Assembly (NCBI RefSeq): GCF_900115685.1
Contig: NZ_FOXJ01000001.1
Coordinates: forward strand, 839,796-903,795
From: Variovorax sp. 770b2
GTDB taxonomy: Bacteria; Pseudomonadota; Gammaproteobacteria; Burkholderiales; Burkholderiaceae_C
DNA: 64,000 nt
Direction of reading: 5' to 3'
Made by a program: the position numbers and the translations under genes
Notes under the pieces: model-generated
Databases searched by the model: none
The model's input: the letters and a program-made list of their open reading frames with translations, nothing else
Told to the model about the DNA's origin: nothing
Shown here: positions 44,522 through 59,624 of the stretch, one piece after another
Position numbering within the stretch: the stretch's first letter is position 1
Layout: the number at the start of each line of letters is the position of its first letter

Positions 44522-44734
44522 CCGAATACCCCATCCAGACAAGTCCTCAGGGCTGGCAATCTCGTGCCCGCCTGCATGCCCACGGCCCGATTTCGCCTCC
44601 CTTTTGTTCCCGCAGCAGGGGATGCATCGCCATTTAATAAAACACGGTTCCGAAACAATTCAACAACAATTGTGATTAGCAATGTGTTTTTGCTGAAGAA
44701 TAAAGAGGTCAGGGAAACAAAAAAAGAGGTTCGT

Positions 44735-45520
44735 ATGAGTGAAGCTGTGGGCAGCAAGGAAGAAGTGAGTGCGTTGGCGCGCGGCTTGGCATTGCTCAAG
44801 GCGATCGGAATGGCAGCCGCACCGATGGGCAATCGGGATCTGGCCGACGCGACGGGCATTCCCAAGGCCACGGTGTCGCGGCTGACGGCGACGCTGGTGG
44901 GCTCCGGCTACCTGCGCCAGTCGCGGGACAGCGAGCGGTTCACCCTGGGGCCGGCCCTGCTCGACATGAGCAGCCGCTACCTGCGGCATTTCGATTTGCG
45001 AACGGTGGCGCGTCCGTATCTGACGGAGCTGTCGGAGTTCGCGGGCGCCAGCATCCACATGGGCGTGCGCGACGAGCTCGACCTGCTCGTCATCGATTCG
45101 CTGCGTCCGCGTTCTGCGCTCATCAGTTCGCGCATCGAGGTGGGCTCGCGCCTGTCGATCGCCACCTCGGCCGCCGGCCGGGCCTACCTGGCGGCGCTGC
45201 CCGAGCCCGAGCAGGCCGCGCTGCTGGAGCAGATTCGCCTGGAGACCGGCGAGAACTGGCCCTCCATGGCGCCTCGCCTCCTGGCTGGCATCGAGGAATA
45301 CGGGCGCGTCGGCTATTGCAGTTCCTTCGGCGAGTGGCATCCCCACATCCACGCCATCGGCTTTGCGCTGCAAGGCCCGCGCGGCGAACGCTACGGCGTG
45401 AGTTGCGGCGGCCCGGCCTACCTGCTGCCCAAGGAAGCGATGCTAGAGCGGGTCGCCCCCCGCTTGCTCGACGTGGCGCAGCGGATCGCCGCCGAAGCCG
45501 GCACCTTCAACCCGTACTGA
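44735..45520 (+). CDS. IclR-family transcriptional regulator
   Basis: A 261-residue regulator with winged helix IPKATVSRLTATLVGSGYLRQ (about 43-63) and an effector domain containing SIATSAAGRAYLAALP and CSSFGEW. ATG 44735 follows an AGAGGT ribosome site; the AT-rich 44625-44730 segment, with repeated AACAATT elements, is its probable promoter. Its target is not obvious; it converges on the GntR gene beside the propionate operon. Confidence 0.9.
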   Translation: MSEAVGSKEEVSALARGLALLKAIGMAAAPMGNRDLADATGIPKATVSRLTATLVGSGYLRQSRDSERFTLGPALLDMSSRYLRHFDLRTVARPYLTELSEFAGASIHMGVRDELDLLVIDSLRPRSALISSRIEVGSRLSIATSAAGRAYLAALPEPEQAALLEQIRLETGENWPSMAPRLLAGIEEYGRVGYCSSFGEWHPHIHAIGFALQGPRGERYGVSCGGPAYLLPKEAMLERVAPRLLDVAQRIAAEAGTFNPY

Positions 45521-45524
45521 CCAC

Positions 45525-45541
45525 CTCCCGCCTGGCGGGAG
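45525..45541. terminator. Hairpin between convergent regulators
   Basis: CTCCCGC (45525-45531), loop CTG, GCGGGAG (45535-45541), without a T tract. Placed between the stops of the IclR and GntR genes, so a bidirectional terminator is likely. Confidence 0.55.
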
Positions 45542-45544
45542 AAC

Positions 45545-46192
45545 TCAGTTCGCGGCTTCCAGGCCGTTCTTGAAGTGCTCGCGCATCCGAGCCATGGCGG
45601 CCGCGGGGTCGCGCGCCTCGATGGCCGCCATCACCGAGCGGTGCTCGGCCAGCGACTCTGCAATGCGCCCCGCCTTGAGCAGCGAGTTGTGGCGGTTGAG
45701 CTTCATCACCTTGCGCAGGTCGGCCACCATCTGGTCGCGCCACTTGTTGTTGGCGATGGCCAGGAGCTGCATATGGAAGCGCTCGTTGAGCGCGAAGAAG
45801 TGCTCGCGGTCTTCCTTGCCCGGGGCCGCGGCGGCTTCGAGCTCGGTATGCAGGCGCTTGAGTTCCGCGCGCTCGGCCTCGGTGGCGCGCTCGGCCACCA
45901 CGCCGGCCGCATCGCTCTCCAGCAGCGAGAGCAGGTGATAGACGTCCGCCAGGTCCTGCTCCGACACCTCGGTCACGTAGGCGCCGCGCCGCACCTTCAT
46001 CGTCACCAGCCCTTCGGCGGCCAGCACCTTGAGCGCCTCGCGCAGCGGGGTGCGGCTGATACCGTATTCCTCGGCCAGCTTGAGTTCGTCGATCCAGCTG
46101 CCGGGCTCCAGCTCGCGGCGGAAGATCCGCTGGCGCAGCAGCTCGGCCACCTCTTCGTAGAGGGCGCGCGGGGTGAGGGTGACAGCGGACAT
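45545..46192 (-). CDS. GntR-family regulator (FCD), likely controlling the methylmalonyl-CoA operon
   Basis: A 215-residue regulator: winged helix about residues 10-73 ([19 protein letters not shown]) and a compact FCD domain with [14 protein letters not shown] and EHRSVMAAI, keeping the metal His positions. It is divergent from the mutase gene, 141 bases away, the usual place for a propionate or methylmalonyl-CoA-responsive repressor. The intervening DNA is AT-rich around AATTAATAATT (46224-46234). Confidence 0.9.
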   Translation of the reverse strand: MSAVTLTPRALYEEVAELLRQRIFRRELEPGSWIDELKLAEEYGISRTPLREALKVLAAEGLVTMKVRRGAYVTEVSEQDLADVYHLLSLLESDAAGVVAERATEAERAELKRLHTELEAAAAPGKEDREHFFALNERFHMQLLAIANNKWRDQMVADLRKVMKLNRHNSLLKAGRIAESLAEHRSVMAAIEARDPAAAMARMREHFKNGLEAAN

Positions 46193-46333
46193 GGGCAGGA
46201 CTGTACTTCAAAAAACGGGTTTGAATTAATAATTATGGATCGGTTAGACTCGCTGCCGGCCTGCAAATCCCTGCGGGCGAAATTGCAAATTCCCCGTAAT
46301 CCCCTGCAAGACAACTGCAAAGCGGCGCCTTCC

Positions 46334-48496
<2,163 letters not shown>

Positions 48497-48507
48497 GAAG
48501 CAGCGAC

Positions 48508-48981
48508 GTGGGCGATCTCTTGTCGCGGCTGTCGCTGCAGCCGGTGGACTCCAGCGATTTCGAGGACATGCTGGCCGTGCGCATCGATGCGATGCGTCCG
48601 AGCCTGGAGCGTGTCGGGCGCTTCGACCTTGCGCGTTCGCGCGAACGGTTGAGCGCCGGTTTCGTCGTGCCGTACATGCACCACATCGTGCTCGACGGCG
48701 ACCAGCGCGTGGGCTTCGTCACGCTCAAGCCCGAGGGCACGGACGCGCTGCGCCTGGATCACCTGTACCTGCGCACCGGCTTCCAGGGCCGCGGCATCGG
48801 CGAATGGGTGATGCGCTGGGCCAAGGCCGAGGCGCGCGAGAAACAGCTGGACATCAAGCTCACCGCGCTCGTGCAGAGCGATGCCAATCGCTTCTACCTG
48901 CGGCACGGCTTCGTGCTCGAAGGCGAAGAGGGCGTCGACCTGCACTACCGCTGGCGCGTCACCGCGGAGGCCGCGTGCTGA
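48508..48981 (+). CDS. GNAT-family N-acetyltransferase
   Basis: A 157-residue acetyltransferase with the acetyl-CoA loop [12 protein letters not shown] (about 90-101) and [13 protein letters not shown] near the end. It starts with GTG and overlaps the MeaB gene by seven bases. Its place between mutase and its chaperone is unusual. It could acetylate a small molecule or a pathway protein; no target can be read. Confidence 0.85.
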   Translation: MGDLLSRLSLQPVDSSDFEDMLAVRIDAMRPSLERVGRFDLARSRERLSAGFVVPYMHHIVLDGDQRVGFVTLKPEGTDALRLDHLYLRTGFQGRGIGEWVMRWAKAEAREKQLDIKLTALVQSDANRFYLRHGFVLEGEEGVDLHYRWRVTAEAAC

Positions 48982-50024
48982 AGTCGGCCGAGGCGCTGGA
49001 ACGCGCGATTGCCGATTCGGACGGCATGGCGCAACGCCGGGCCATCGCCAAAGCGATCACGCTGCTCGAATCGACCCGCGCCGACCATCGCACGCAAGCC
49101 GACGAACTGCTCACCGCGCTGCTGCCGCGCACCGGCAGTTCCTTTCGCCTCGGCATCTCGGGCGTGCCGGGTGTCGGCAAATCGACCTTCATCGAAACGC
49201 TGGGCCTGCTGCTGATCGACAAGGGGCATCGCGTGGCGGTGCTCACCATCGACCCATCGTCCACTGTCTCGGGCGGCTCCATCCTCGGCGACAAGACGCG
49301 CATGGAGCGGCTCTCGGTGCACGAGCGCGCCTACATCCGGCCCAGCCCGTCGAGCGGCACGCTGGGCGGCGTGGCCGAGAAGACGCGCGAGGCGATGCTG
49401 GTGTGCGAAGCCGCCGGCTACGACATCGTCATCGTCGAGACCGTGGGCGTAGGCCAGAGCGAAACGGCCGTGGCCGCCATGACCGACATGTTCGTGCTGA
49501 TGCAGCTGCCCAACGCGGGCGACGACCTGCAGGCGATCAAGAAGGGCGTGATGGAGCTGGCCGACCTGGTCGTCATCAACAAGGCCGACATCGACAAGGA
49601 CGCCGCCACGCGCGCGCAGGCCCAGATCACCTCGGCGCTGCGCCTCTTCGGCCACCAGGGCAACCCGGACCACGCGCATGCGGTGCACGACGCGCACAGC
49701 GGCGCGGAGATCCGCTTCTGGCTGCCCAGGGTGCTGCAGCTCAGCGCGCTCGCGGGCACCGGCGTCGACGCTTTCTGGGAAGCCGTCACGCAATTCAGGC
49801 AACTGCAGACCGCCAACGGCAAGCTCGCCAAGCGCCGCGAAAAACAGGCCACCGCGTGGATGTGGGAACGCATCGACGCCGGTCTCAAGCAGGCCTTCAG
49901 GCACCACCCGCAGGTGCGTGAACTGCTGCCGCAACTCACCGGGCAGGTGGCGGCGGGTGCGCTGCCCGCATCGACCGCGGCGCGCCAATTGCTCGCGGCG
50001 GCGGCCATCACCGCCAGGCCATGA
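48975..50024 (+). CDS. meaB: Methylmalonyl-CoA mutase-associated GTPase MeaB
   Basis: A 349-residue G3E-type GTPase that loads and protects the mutase cofactor. Walker [10 protein letters not shown] (63-71), ETVGVGQSE switch region and NKAD base-recognition motif are all present. GTG at 48975 is the start, overlapping the acetyltransferase stop. Location between mutase and carboxylase genes supports the assignment. Confidence 0.95.
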   Translation: MLKSAEALERAIADSDGMAQRRAIAKAITLLESTRADHRTQADELLTALLPRTGSSFRLGISGVPGVGKSTFIETLGLLLIDKGHRVAVLTIDPSSTVSGGSILGDKTRMERLSVHERAYIRPSPSSGTLGGVAEKTREAMLVCEAAGYDIVIVETVGVGQSETAVAAMTDMFVLMQLPNAGDDLQAIKKGVMELADLVVINKADIDKDAATRAQAQITSALRLFGHQGNPDHAHAVHDAHSGAEIRFWLPRVLQLSALAGTGVDAFWEAVTQFRQLQTANGKLAKRREKQATAWMWERIDAGLKQAFRHHPQVRELLPQLTGQVAAGALPASTAARQLLAAAAITARP

Positions 50025-50067
50025 CATCACCACACGAATTTCAGGACCACAGCTTCGGAAGCACACC

Positions 50068-51612
<1,545 letters not shown>

Positions 51613-51629
51613 AGACGCAGGACGACAAC

Positions 51630-53677
<2,048 letters not shown>

Positions 53678-53678
<1 letters not shown>

Positions 53679-54709
53679 TGGGTGCCAACGACCTGCAACA
53701 GACGATCACGCTGCACCGGCCCGCAAAGCCGGTGACGCCGCAGGGCCTGTGGTCCGTGGAAGCGATCCAGTCGCTGCTCGACAAGCCGCTGATGGACCTG
53801 CTGTTCGAAGCGCAGACGGTGCACCGCCAGCACTTCCCCGAAGGCGACATCGAGCTCGCGACGCTGCTCTCGGTCAAGACCGGCGGCTGCCCCGAGAACT
53901 GCGGCTACTGCCCGCAATCGGCCGAGTTCGACACCGGCGTGAAGGCGCAAAAGCTCATGGAGGTCGACGAGGTGCTGCGCGCCGCGCAGGCCGCCAAGGA
54001 GGCCGGCGCCACGCGCTTCTGCATGGGCGCCGCCTGGCGCGCACCGAAGGACCGCGACGTGGAGAAGGTGGCCGTATTGATCGAGGCCGTGAAGGGCCTC
54101 GGCATGCAGACCTGCGCCACGCTCGGCATGCTGGAGCCGCACCACGCGCACCAGCTGAAGGCCGCGGGCCTGGACTACTACAACCACAACCTGGACACCG
54201 CCCCCGAGTACTACACCGATATCGTCGACACGCGCAGCTACCAGGACCGGCTCGACACGCTGGCCAACGTGCGCAGCGCCGGCATCAGCGTGTGCTGCGG
54301 CGGTATCGTGGGCATGGGCGAGCAGCCGGTGCATCGCGCGGGGCTGATTGCGCAACTGGCCAACCTGAATCCGTACCCGGAGTCGGTGCCCATCAACAGC
54401 CTGGTGCGGGTGCCGGGCACGCCGCTGGCCGATTCGGAGCCGGTCGATCCGTTCGACTTCGTGCGCATCATTGCGGTCTCGCGCATCACGATGCCGACGG
54501 CGCGCGTGCGGCTGTCGGCCGGGCGCCAGCAGATGGGCGATGCGGTGCAGGCGCTGTGCTTCATGGCCGGTGCGAATTCGATCTTCTACGGCGACAAGCT
54601 GCTGGTCACGGGCAACCCCGATGTGGAGGCCGACGTGCAGCTGCTGCGCAAGCTGGGGCTGCAGTCGCGCCGCACCACCGCGACAGAAGAAGCCGGGGCT
54701 TGCGCATGA
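53678..54709 (+). CDS. bioB: Biotin synthase
   Basis: A 343-residue radical-SAM enzyme that inserts sulfur into dethiobiotin. The CxxxCxxC cluster motif is CPENCGYC (C71, C75, C78), with [13 protein letters not shown] and the Arg-containing ARVRLSAGR typical of BioB. No other bio genes are adjacent. Its place between the carboxylase alpha chain and the epimerase-like gene suggests that cofactor supply is matched to carboxylase demand. Confidence 0.96.
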
Positions 54710-55203
54710 CAGCCACGCCACGCCCCTTCAAGGTGCTGGGCATCCAGCAGATCGCCATCGGCGGCCCCGACAAGCTGCGCCTGCAGAAGCTCTGGGTCGA
54801 CATGCTGGGGCTCGAAGTCACCGGCACCTTCAAGAGTGAACGCGAGAACGTCGACGAGGACATCTGCTCGATGGGGAGCGGGCCCTTCAAGGTCGAGGTC
54901 GACCTGATGCAGCCGCTGGACCCGGAGAAGAAGCCCGCGGTGCACGCCACACCGCTCAACCATGTGGGGCTGTGGATCGACGACCTGCCCAAGGCCGTCG
55001 AATGGCTCACGGCGCAGGGCGTGCGCTTTGCGCCCGGCGGCATCCGCAAGGGCGCGGCGGGTTTCGACATCTGCTTCCTGCATCCGAAGGCGAACGACGA
55101 ATTCCCGATCGCGGGAGAGGGCGTTCTGATCGAAATGGTCCAGGCGCCGCCCGAGGTGGTGACGGCCTTCAACGCGCTCGCCTCCGCTTCGACTACGCAT
55201 TGA
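54706..55203 (+). CDS. VOC-family protein, possible methylmalonyl-CoA epimerase
   Basis: A 165-residue protein with two betaalphabetabetabeta repeats. NHVGLW (about 84-89) and LIEMVQ (about 141-146) match the later metal ligands of methylmalonyl-CoA epimerase, but the first His ligand is Gln (IQQIAIG, Q15). The operon otherwise lacks an epimerase, so it is the obvious candidate for the missing step between carboxylase and mutase. Glyoxalase-type activity is the alternative. Overlaps bioB by four bases and the convergent Lrp gene by 11. Confidence 0.75.
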   Translation: MTATPRPFKVLGIQQIAIGGPDKLRLQKLWVDMLGLEVTGTFKSERENVDEDICSMGSGPFKVEVDLMQPLDPEKKPAVHATPLNHVGLWIDDLPKAVEWLTAQGVRFAPGGIRKGAAGFDICFLHPKANDEFPIAGEGVLIEMVQAPPEVVTAFNALASASTTH

Positions 55204-55690
55204 GCACTTTCCTGATCGGCGGCTTCACGTCGGAGCGCCGAGGCGGCAGCATCGGCTGGTGCTCGCGCGCCGGGTTCAGGATGATCGATGTCGCCGTCTC
55301 GGTGAGGATGCAGAACTTGGTGACCACCGCATCGAGGTGGCTCACGTCGATCACCGCGATCTCCAGGATCCAGCTGTCCTCGCCGGTCACGTTGTAGGCG
55401 TTGACGCACTCGGGCGTGTCCTGCACCAGCTTCACGACGAGGTCGTAGTCGGCGCGGCCGACGCGGATGATCGCGCGGATGCCGTAGCCCAGCTTCCCCA
55501 GGTTGACGGTGGCGCGGTAGCCGCTGATGACGCCCGCGGCCTCCAGCTTCTTCACGCGCTCGGTCACGGCCGGCTGGCTCAGGTGCACGCGGCGGCCGAG
55601 TTCGGCCATGGTGAGGCGCGCATCGCCCTGCAGTTCGGCGAGGATGCGGGTGTCGTGCGCGTCCAGCGCGGGGTTCAAAGTGAAGTCCAT
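55193..55690 (-). CDS. Lrp/AsnC-family transcriptional regulator
   Basis: A 165-residue regulator with helix-turn-helix [25 protein letters not shown] (about 26-50) and a RAM ligand domain ([15 protein letters not shown]). The last four codons overlap the end of the epimerase-like gene on the other strand. It is divergent from the EamA-type exporter at 55810 and probably controls it, as amino-acid exporters are often Lrp targets. Confidence 0.9.
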   Translation of the reverse strand: MDFTLNPALDAHDTRILAELQGDARLTMAELGRRVHLSQPAVTERVKKLEAAGVISGYRATVNLGKLGYGIRAIIRVGRADYDLVVKLVQDTPECVNAYNVTGEDSWILEIAVIDVSHLDAVVTKFCILTETATSIILNPAREHQPMLPPRRSDVKPPIRKVLNA

Positions 55691-55809
55691 GGAACTCCTT
55701 TAAATCGACGGTAGGGGAGCGGCAGAACCGTGGAATGTCCATGGTTCGCCGAAGGCGGCTTTCATACCATGGGCTGCGCTTCAATACCAATAAAACAAGA
55801 GACCTCGAT

Positions 55810-56727
55810 ATGCCGACCCTTGCTTCTCCCGCCCAGGCCGCGCCCGGCTCGGCACGCGGCGCGCTGCCGCCTTTGCTATGGCTTTGCCTGGCCGCCACCT
55901 GGGTGGTCTGGGGCTCGACGTATCTTGCGATCAAGTACGCGCTGATCAGCTTTCCGCCGTTCCTGCAGATGGGCTCGCGCTTCCTGTTCGCGGGCCTGGT
56001 GCTCGCCGCGTGGATGCGCTGGCGCGGTGCCGCGTGGCCTTCGAAGGTGCAGTGGCGCAATGCGCTGGTCGTCGGCGCGTTGATGCTCGGCGGTGGCATG
56101 GGCGGCACGGCGCATGCCGAGGTGACGATCGGCTCGGGTCTCGTGGTGGCGTTCATCGCGGTGGTGCCGCTGCTGATCGCGTTGCTGAACCTGATCTGGG
56201 GCATCAAGCCGACACGCATGGAGGCGGCGGGCATCGCGCTCGGGCTCGTCGGCGTGCTGATGCTGACGCAGGGGAGCGGCTTCCAGTCTTCGCCCGCGGG
56301 GCTGGTGGCGATTTCGATTGCCTGCATCTGCTGGTCGATGGGCAGCGTGCTGAGCCAGCGCAGCCTGCCGCTCGCGCCCGGCGCGATGGGCTTCGCGAGC
56401 GAAATGATCTGCGGCGGCGTGGTGCTGCTGGTGCTGGCGGCCGTCTCGCGCGAGAGCCTCGCGTGGCCTCCGGCGCCCGAGGCCGTCTGGGCTTGGCTGT
56501 ACCTGGTGGTGTTCGGCTCGCTGATCGCCTTCAACGCCTACATGGTGCTGCTCGCGAAGGCGCCGGCCGCGCTGGCGGCGAGCTACACCTTCGTGAATCC
56601 GGTGATCGCGATGCTGCTGGGCGTGTGGATCGCCAGCGAGACCGTCACGCGCTTCGAGTGGTACGCGGTGGCCGTCGTGCTGGCAGGCGTGTTGCTGCTG
56701 CTCTTCAAACGTCCGATGAAGAGCTGA
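55810..56727 (+). CDS. EamA/DMT-superfamily transporter (YedA-like)
   Basis: A 305-residue, ten-helix membrane protein made of two EamA repeats (WVVWGSTYLAIKYAL in helix 1; LIAFNAYMVLLAKAPAALAASYTFVNPV in the second repeat). Such proteins export amino acids and related metabolites. ATG 55810 is chosen because the first membrane helix follows directly after a short polar start. It converges on the LysE gene. Confidence 0.9.
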   Translation: MPTLASPAQAAPGSARGALPPLLWLCLAATWVVWGSTYLAIKYALISFPPFLQMGSRFLFAGLVLAAWMRWRGAAWPSKVQWRNALVVGALMLGGGMGGTAHAEVTIGSGLVVAFIAVVPLLIALLNLIWGIKPTRMEAAGIALGLVGVLMLTQGSGFQSSPAGLVAISIACICWSMGSVLSQRSLPLAPGAMGFASEMICGGVVLLVLAAVSRESLAWPPAPEAVWAWLYLVVFGSLIAFNAYMVLLAKAPAALAASYTFVNPVIAMLLGVWIASETVTRFEWYAVAVVLAGVLLLLFKRPMKS

Positions 56728-56742
56728 GCGCTGGGCCGCTCA
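56725..56742. terminator. Hairpin between convergent exporter genes
   Basis: TGAGCG (56725-56730), loop CTGGGC, CGCTCA (56737-56742) at the 3' ends of the EamA and LysE genes; no T tract. Confidence 0.4.
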
Positions 56743-57378
56743 GGTGCCCGGACGGCGCCAGAAGGCGAGCGTGGCTGCCAGCAGCCACATGCCGGCCGCG
56801 CAGCTGCGGTTCAGCACCTTGAGGCCGCGGCGCGAGAGCCAGCGCACGGCCTGCGTTCCGGCGGCCGCATAGGCCAGCATCACGCAGGTGTCGAGCACCA
56901 CGAAGATCGCGCCGAGCAAGAGGTACTGCGGGCCCTGCGGCTTCGTGATGTCGATGAACTGCGGCAGGAAAGCCGCGAAGAACAGCACCGTCTTCGGGTT
57001 CGACAGCGCCACGAGCAGGCTGCGCATCAGCGCCACGCGGCCGTGCGGGCGGACTTCGCTGGCGGACCTGGCGAGCGCGGTGCCCAGGTCGGTCGCTTCG
57101 CTGCGCCAGAGCTTGATGCCGAGCCAGACGAGGTAGACGACACCCGCCACGCGGATCGCGTTGAAGAGCAGTTCCGATGCGGCGAGCAGCGAGCCCAAAC
57201 CGAGTGCGACCACCGCGATCAGCGTGATGCTGCCGAGCGATGCGCCCGCAATGCCCCAGCTCGCGCGCCGCATGCCGCCGTCGATGCCGTTGGACAGCGC
57301 CAGCAGCATCGTGGGGCCGGGAATCACGGCGAGGGCGAGCGAGGCGACGACGTAGATCAGCAGCGTGTCGAGTGTCAT
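56740..57378 (-). CDS. LysE/RhtB-family amino-acid exporter
   Basis: A 212-residue protein with six hydrophobic segments and the family's early PGPTMLLALSNGIDGG motif (about 20-35) and ALSNPKTVLFFAAFLPQF in the middle. It exports amino acids or homoserine-lactone-like compounds. Its start overlaps the stop of the RsxB-like gene by four bases. Confidence 0.93.
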   Translation of the reverse strand: MTLDTLLIYVVASLALAVIPGPTMLLALSNGIDGGMRRASWGIAGASLGSITLIAVVALGLGSLLAASELLFNAIRVAGVVYLVWLGIKLWRSEATDLGTALARSASEVRPHGRVALMRSLLVALSNPKTVLFFAAFLPQFIDITKPQGPQYLLLGAIFVVLDTCVMLAYAAAGTQAVRWLSRRGLKVLNRSCAAGMWLLAATLAFWRRPGT

Positions 57379-58010
57379 GGCTTGGGGGTGTTTTTTTCGC
57401 GTTGTTCGGCGGCGGCGCGGGCGCGCGCGAGGGCGGCTTCGACGATGGAGCGCTTGCGCGTGTCGGCGGCTTGCGGCTCGGCGATGGCGGGGGGCGGTTC
57501 GGCTTCGCGCTTTGCAGCGTCGCGGTGCTGGCCATGCAGCTTGTAGCGCTGCAGCGCGGCTTCGGCCTGTGCCTGCGACCACGCCTGCCAGCCGCTGCGG
57601 CCCGGCGTCTCGACTTCGAGCGAAATGCAATCGACCGGGCAGACCGGAATGCAGAGTTCGCAGCCCGTGCAGTGCGCCTCGATCACCGTGTGCATGCGCT
57701 TGTTGATGCCGACGATCGCATCGGTCGGACAGGCGTCGAGGCAGAGCGTGCAGCCGATGCACCAGGCCTCGTCGATGACCGCCATGGCGCGTGGGCCTTC
57801 GATGCCGAATTGCGGATCGAGCGGCAGAAGCGGCCGTCCCGTGAGTTGCGCAAGGCGGGCTATGCCTTCGGCGCCGCCCGGCGGGCATTGGTTGATGCCG
57901 GCCTCGCCATCGGCCACGGCTTGCGCGTAGCCGGCGCAATCGGGGTAGCCGCACCGTGTGCACTGCGTTTGCGGCAGTGCGTCGTTGATGCGTGCGGCCA
58001 GCCCGTTCAC
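57375..58010 (-). CDS. rsxB: RnfB/RsxB-type electron-transport ferredoxin, stand-alone
   Basis: A 211-residue iron-sulfur protein. A four-Cys cluster region (CTRCGYPDCAGYA with a later C in INQCPPGG, residues 17-43) is followed by two 4Fe-4S motifs (CIGCTLCLDACP and CTGCELCIPVCP, about 84-129) and an Ala/Arg/Glu-rich tail. No other rnf genes are near and it lacks the N-terminal membrane helix of Rnf complex RnfB, so it probably acts as a soluble electron carrier. Confidence 0.88.
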   Translation of the reverse strand: MNGLAARINDALPQTQCTRCGYPDCAGYAQAVADGEAGINQCPPGGAEGIARLAQLTGRPLLPLDPQFGIEGPRAMAVIDEAWCIGCTLCLDACPTDAIVGINKRMHTVIEAHCTGCELCIPVCPVDCISLEVETPGRSGWQAWSQAQAEAALQRYKLHGQHRDAAKREAEPPPAIAEPQAADTRKRSIVEAALARARAAAEQREKNTPKP

Positions 58011-58027
58011 TGTGGGTTGCGCGCGCC

Positions 58028-59467
58028 TCAGCGCGCGGTGCGGGCGCGCGGCTTCTTGGCAGCGGCCGCGGGTTTCTTGGCGGGGGCGGCCACGACAGCC
58101 TTCTTCGCGGCCGGTGACTTCTTGGCCGCAACGGCCGCAACCTTCTGGCCTGGCTTGATCCGGTCTTCGGCTGCGAGGCTTTCGCGCGCACCGGCACGGC
58201 TTTGCGGCTGGTCGTTTGCAGCGATGAACTTCACCAGCTTCGGGTAGACCAGGTCGCGCCAGCGGCGGCCGCTGAAGATGCCGTAGTGGCCCGCGCCCTT
58301 GACTTCATAGTGCTCGCGCTTCGAGTCGGCGACGCCGGTGCACAGGCTGTGCGCGGCTTCGGTCTGGCCCGAGCCGGAGATGTCGTCCAGCTCGCCTTCG
58401 ACCGTCAGCAGCGCGGCCGTGCGGATGTCCTGCGGACGCACGCGCTCGATCTGGCCTTCGGGGTTCTTCACGTCCCAGGTGCCGTTCACGAGTTCGAACT
58501 GCTGGAACACGGTGCGGATGGTGTCCAGGTAGTAATCGGCATCCATGTCCAGCACGGCGTTGTACTCGTCGTAGAACTTGCGGTGGGCCTCGGCGCTGGC
58601 GTCGTCGCCCTTGATGAGGTCCTTGAAGTAGTCGTAGTGGCTGGTCGCGTGGCGGTCGGGGTTCATGGCCACGAAGCCGGTGTGCTGCAGGAAGCCGGGG
58701 TACACGCGGCGGCCTTCACCGGGGAAGCCCTGGGGCACGCGGTAGATCACGTTGTTCTCGAACCATTCGTAGCTCTTGTTCATCGCGAGGTTGTTGACCG
58801 CGGTGGGCGACTTGCGGGCGTCGATCGGGCCGCCCATCATCGTCAGCGTGAGCGGCAGCGGCTCCTTGCGGCTGGCCATGAGCGACACGGCCGCGAGCAC
58901 CGGCACGGTGGGCTGGCACACGCTCACCACGTGGCAGTTGCCGTACTCGGCCTGCAGGCGGCGGATGAACTCCTGCACGTAGTTGATGTAGTCGTCCAGG
59001 TGGAACTCGCCCTCGGACATCGGCACGAGGCGCGCATTCTTCCAGTCGGTGATGTAGACCTTGTGGTCCTGCAGCATGGTGCGCACGGTATCGCGCAAGA
59101 GCGTGGCGTAGTGGCCCGACAGCGGCGCCACGATCAGCACCACGGGCTGGCTCTTGAGCGTCTTGAGGATGTGCGGCTCGTCGGTGAAGCGCTTGAAGCG
59201 GCGCAACTCGCAGAAGGGCTTGTCGAGCTCGACGGCCTCCTGGATGACGACTTCTTCGCCATCGACCTTCACCGACTTGATGTTGAACTCCGGCTTCTCG
59301 TAGTCCTTGCCCAGGCGGTAGAGCAGGTCGTAGCCCGCGGCCATGCGCTGGGCCATGGGCAACTGCCCCCACACGGCGCCTTGGCCGTAGAGCTTGGAGG
59401 CCGCTTGCGCGAAGTCCGAGAACGGCTCCATCAGGGAACGCTGGGCTTCGTAGAGTTGATAGAGCAT
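58028..59467 (-). CDS. phaZ: Intracellular poly(3-hydroxybutyrate) depolymerase with histone-H1-like tail
   Basis: A 479-residue depolymerase of the R. eutropha PhaZ1 type. The nucleophile is Cys in SVCQPTVPV (C184), and the Asp (VEGELDDISG) and His (GAGHYGIF) complete the triad. It has no signal peptide. Residues about 443-479 are an Ala/Lys/Pro-rich tail with AAKK and AKKP repeats, like bacterial histone H1 or PhaM-type DNA-binding tails. It mobilises stored polymer to hydroxybutyrate. Confidence 0.92.
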   Translation of the reverse strand: MLYQLYEAQRSLMEPFSDFAQAASKLYGQGAVWGQLPMAQRMAAGYDLLYRLGKDYEKPEFNIKSVKVDGEEVVIQEAVELDKPFCELRRFKRFTDEPHILKTLKSQPVVLIVAPLSGHYATLLRDTVRTMLQDHKVYITDWKNARLVPMSEGEFHLDDYINYVQEFIRRLQAEYGNCHVVSVCQPTVPVLAAVSLMASRKEPLPLTLTMMGGPIDARKSPTAVNNLAMNKSYEWFENNVIYRVPQGFPGEGRRVYPGFLQHTGFVAMNPDRHATSHYDYFKDLIKGDDASAEAHRKFYDEYNAVLDMDADYYLDTIRTVFQQFELVNGTWDVKNPEGQIERVRPQDIRTAALLTVEGELDDISGSGQTEAAHSLCTGVADSKREHYEVKGAGHYGIFSGRRWRDLVYPKLVKFIAANDQPQSRAGARESLAAEDRIKPGQKVAAVAAKKSPAAKKAVVAAPAKKPAAAAKKPRARTAR

Positions 59468-59576
59468 CGCTGGTCTTGGAGTGGAATGTTGCGGTGCAAT
59501 ATATCAGCGCATCTGCCGCCATGCAGGGGGCCTAACCCCTAGTCCGACCTCGCGACAGGGCCCCTTCTGGCGAAAG

Positions 59577-59616
59577 GTGTGAAGGAATCGTCGCAAGACG
59601 GATTCCTTCACACTTT
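59577..59616 (-). terminator. Hairpin terminator downstream of the aminotransferase gene
   Basis: A 13-base-pair stem GTGTGAAGGAATC (59577-59589) with GATTCCTTCACAC (59601-59613), extended by GTC/GAC and a single bulge around a GCAA loop. T-rich bases occur on both sides. It lies between the phaZ start region and the aminotransferase stop. Confidence 0.75.
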
Positions 59617-59624
59617 GCTGTCAC

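Noticed and set aside
49678..50067. Upstream extension of pccB
   Set aside because: Reads through meaB in another frame; the carboxylase family begins at the ATG at 50068.
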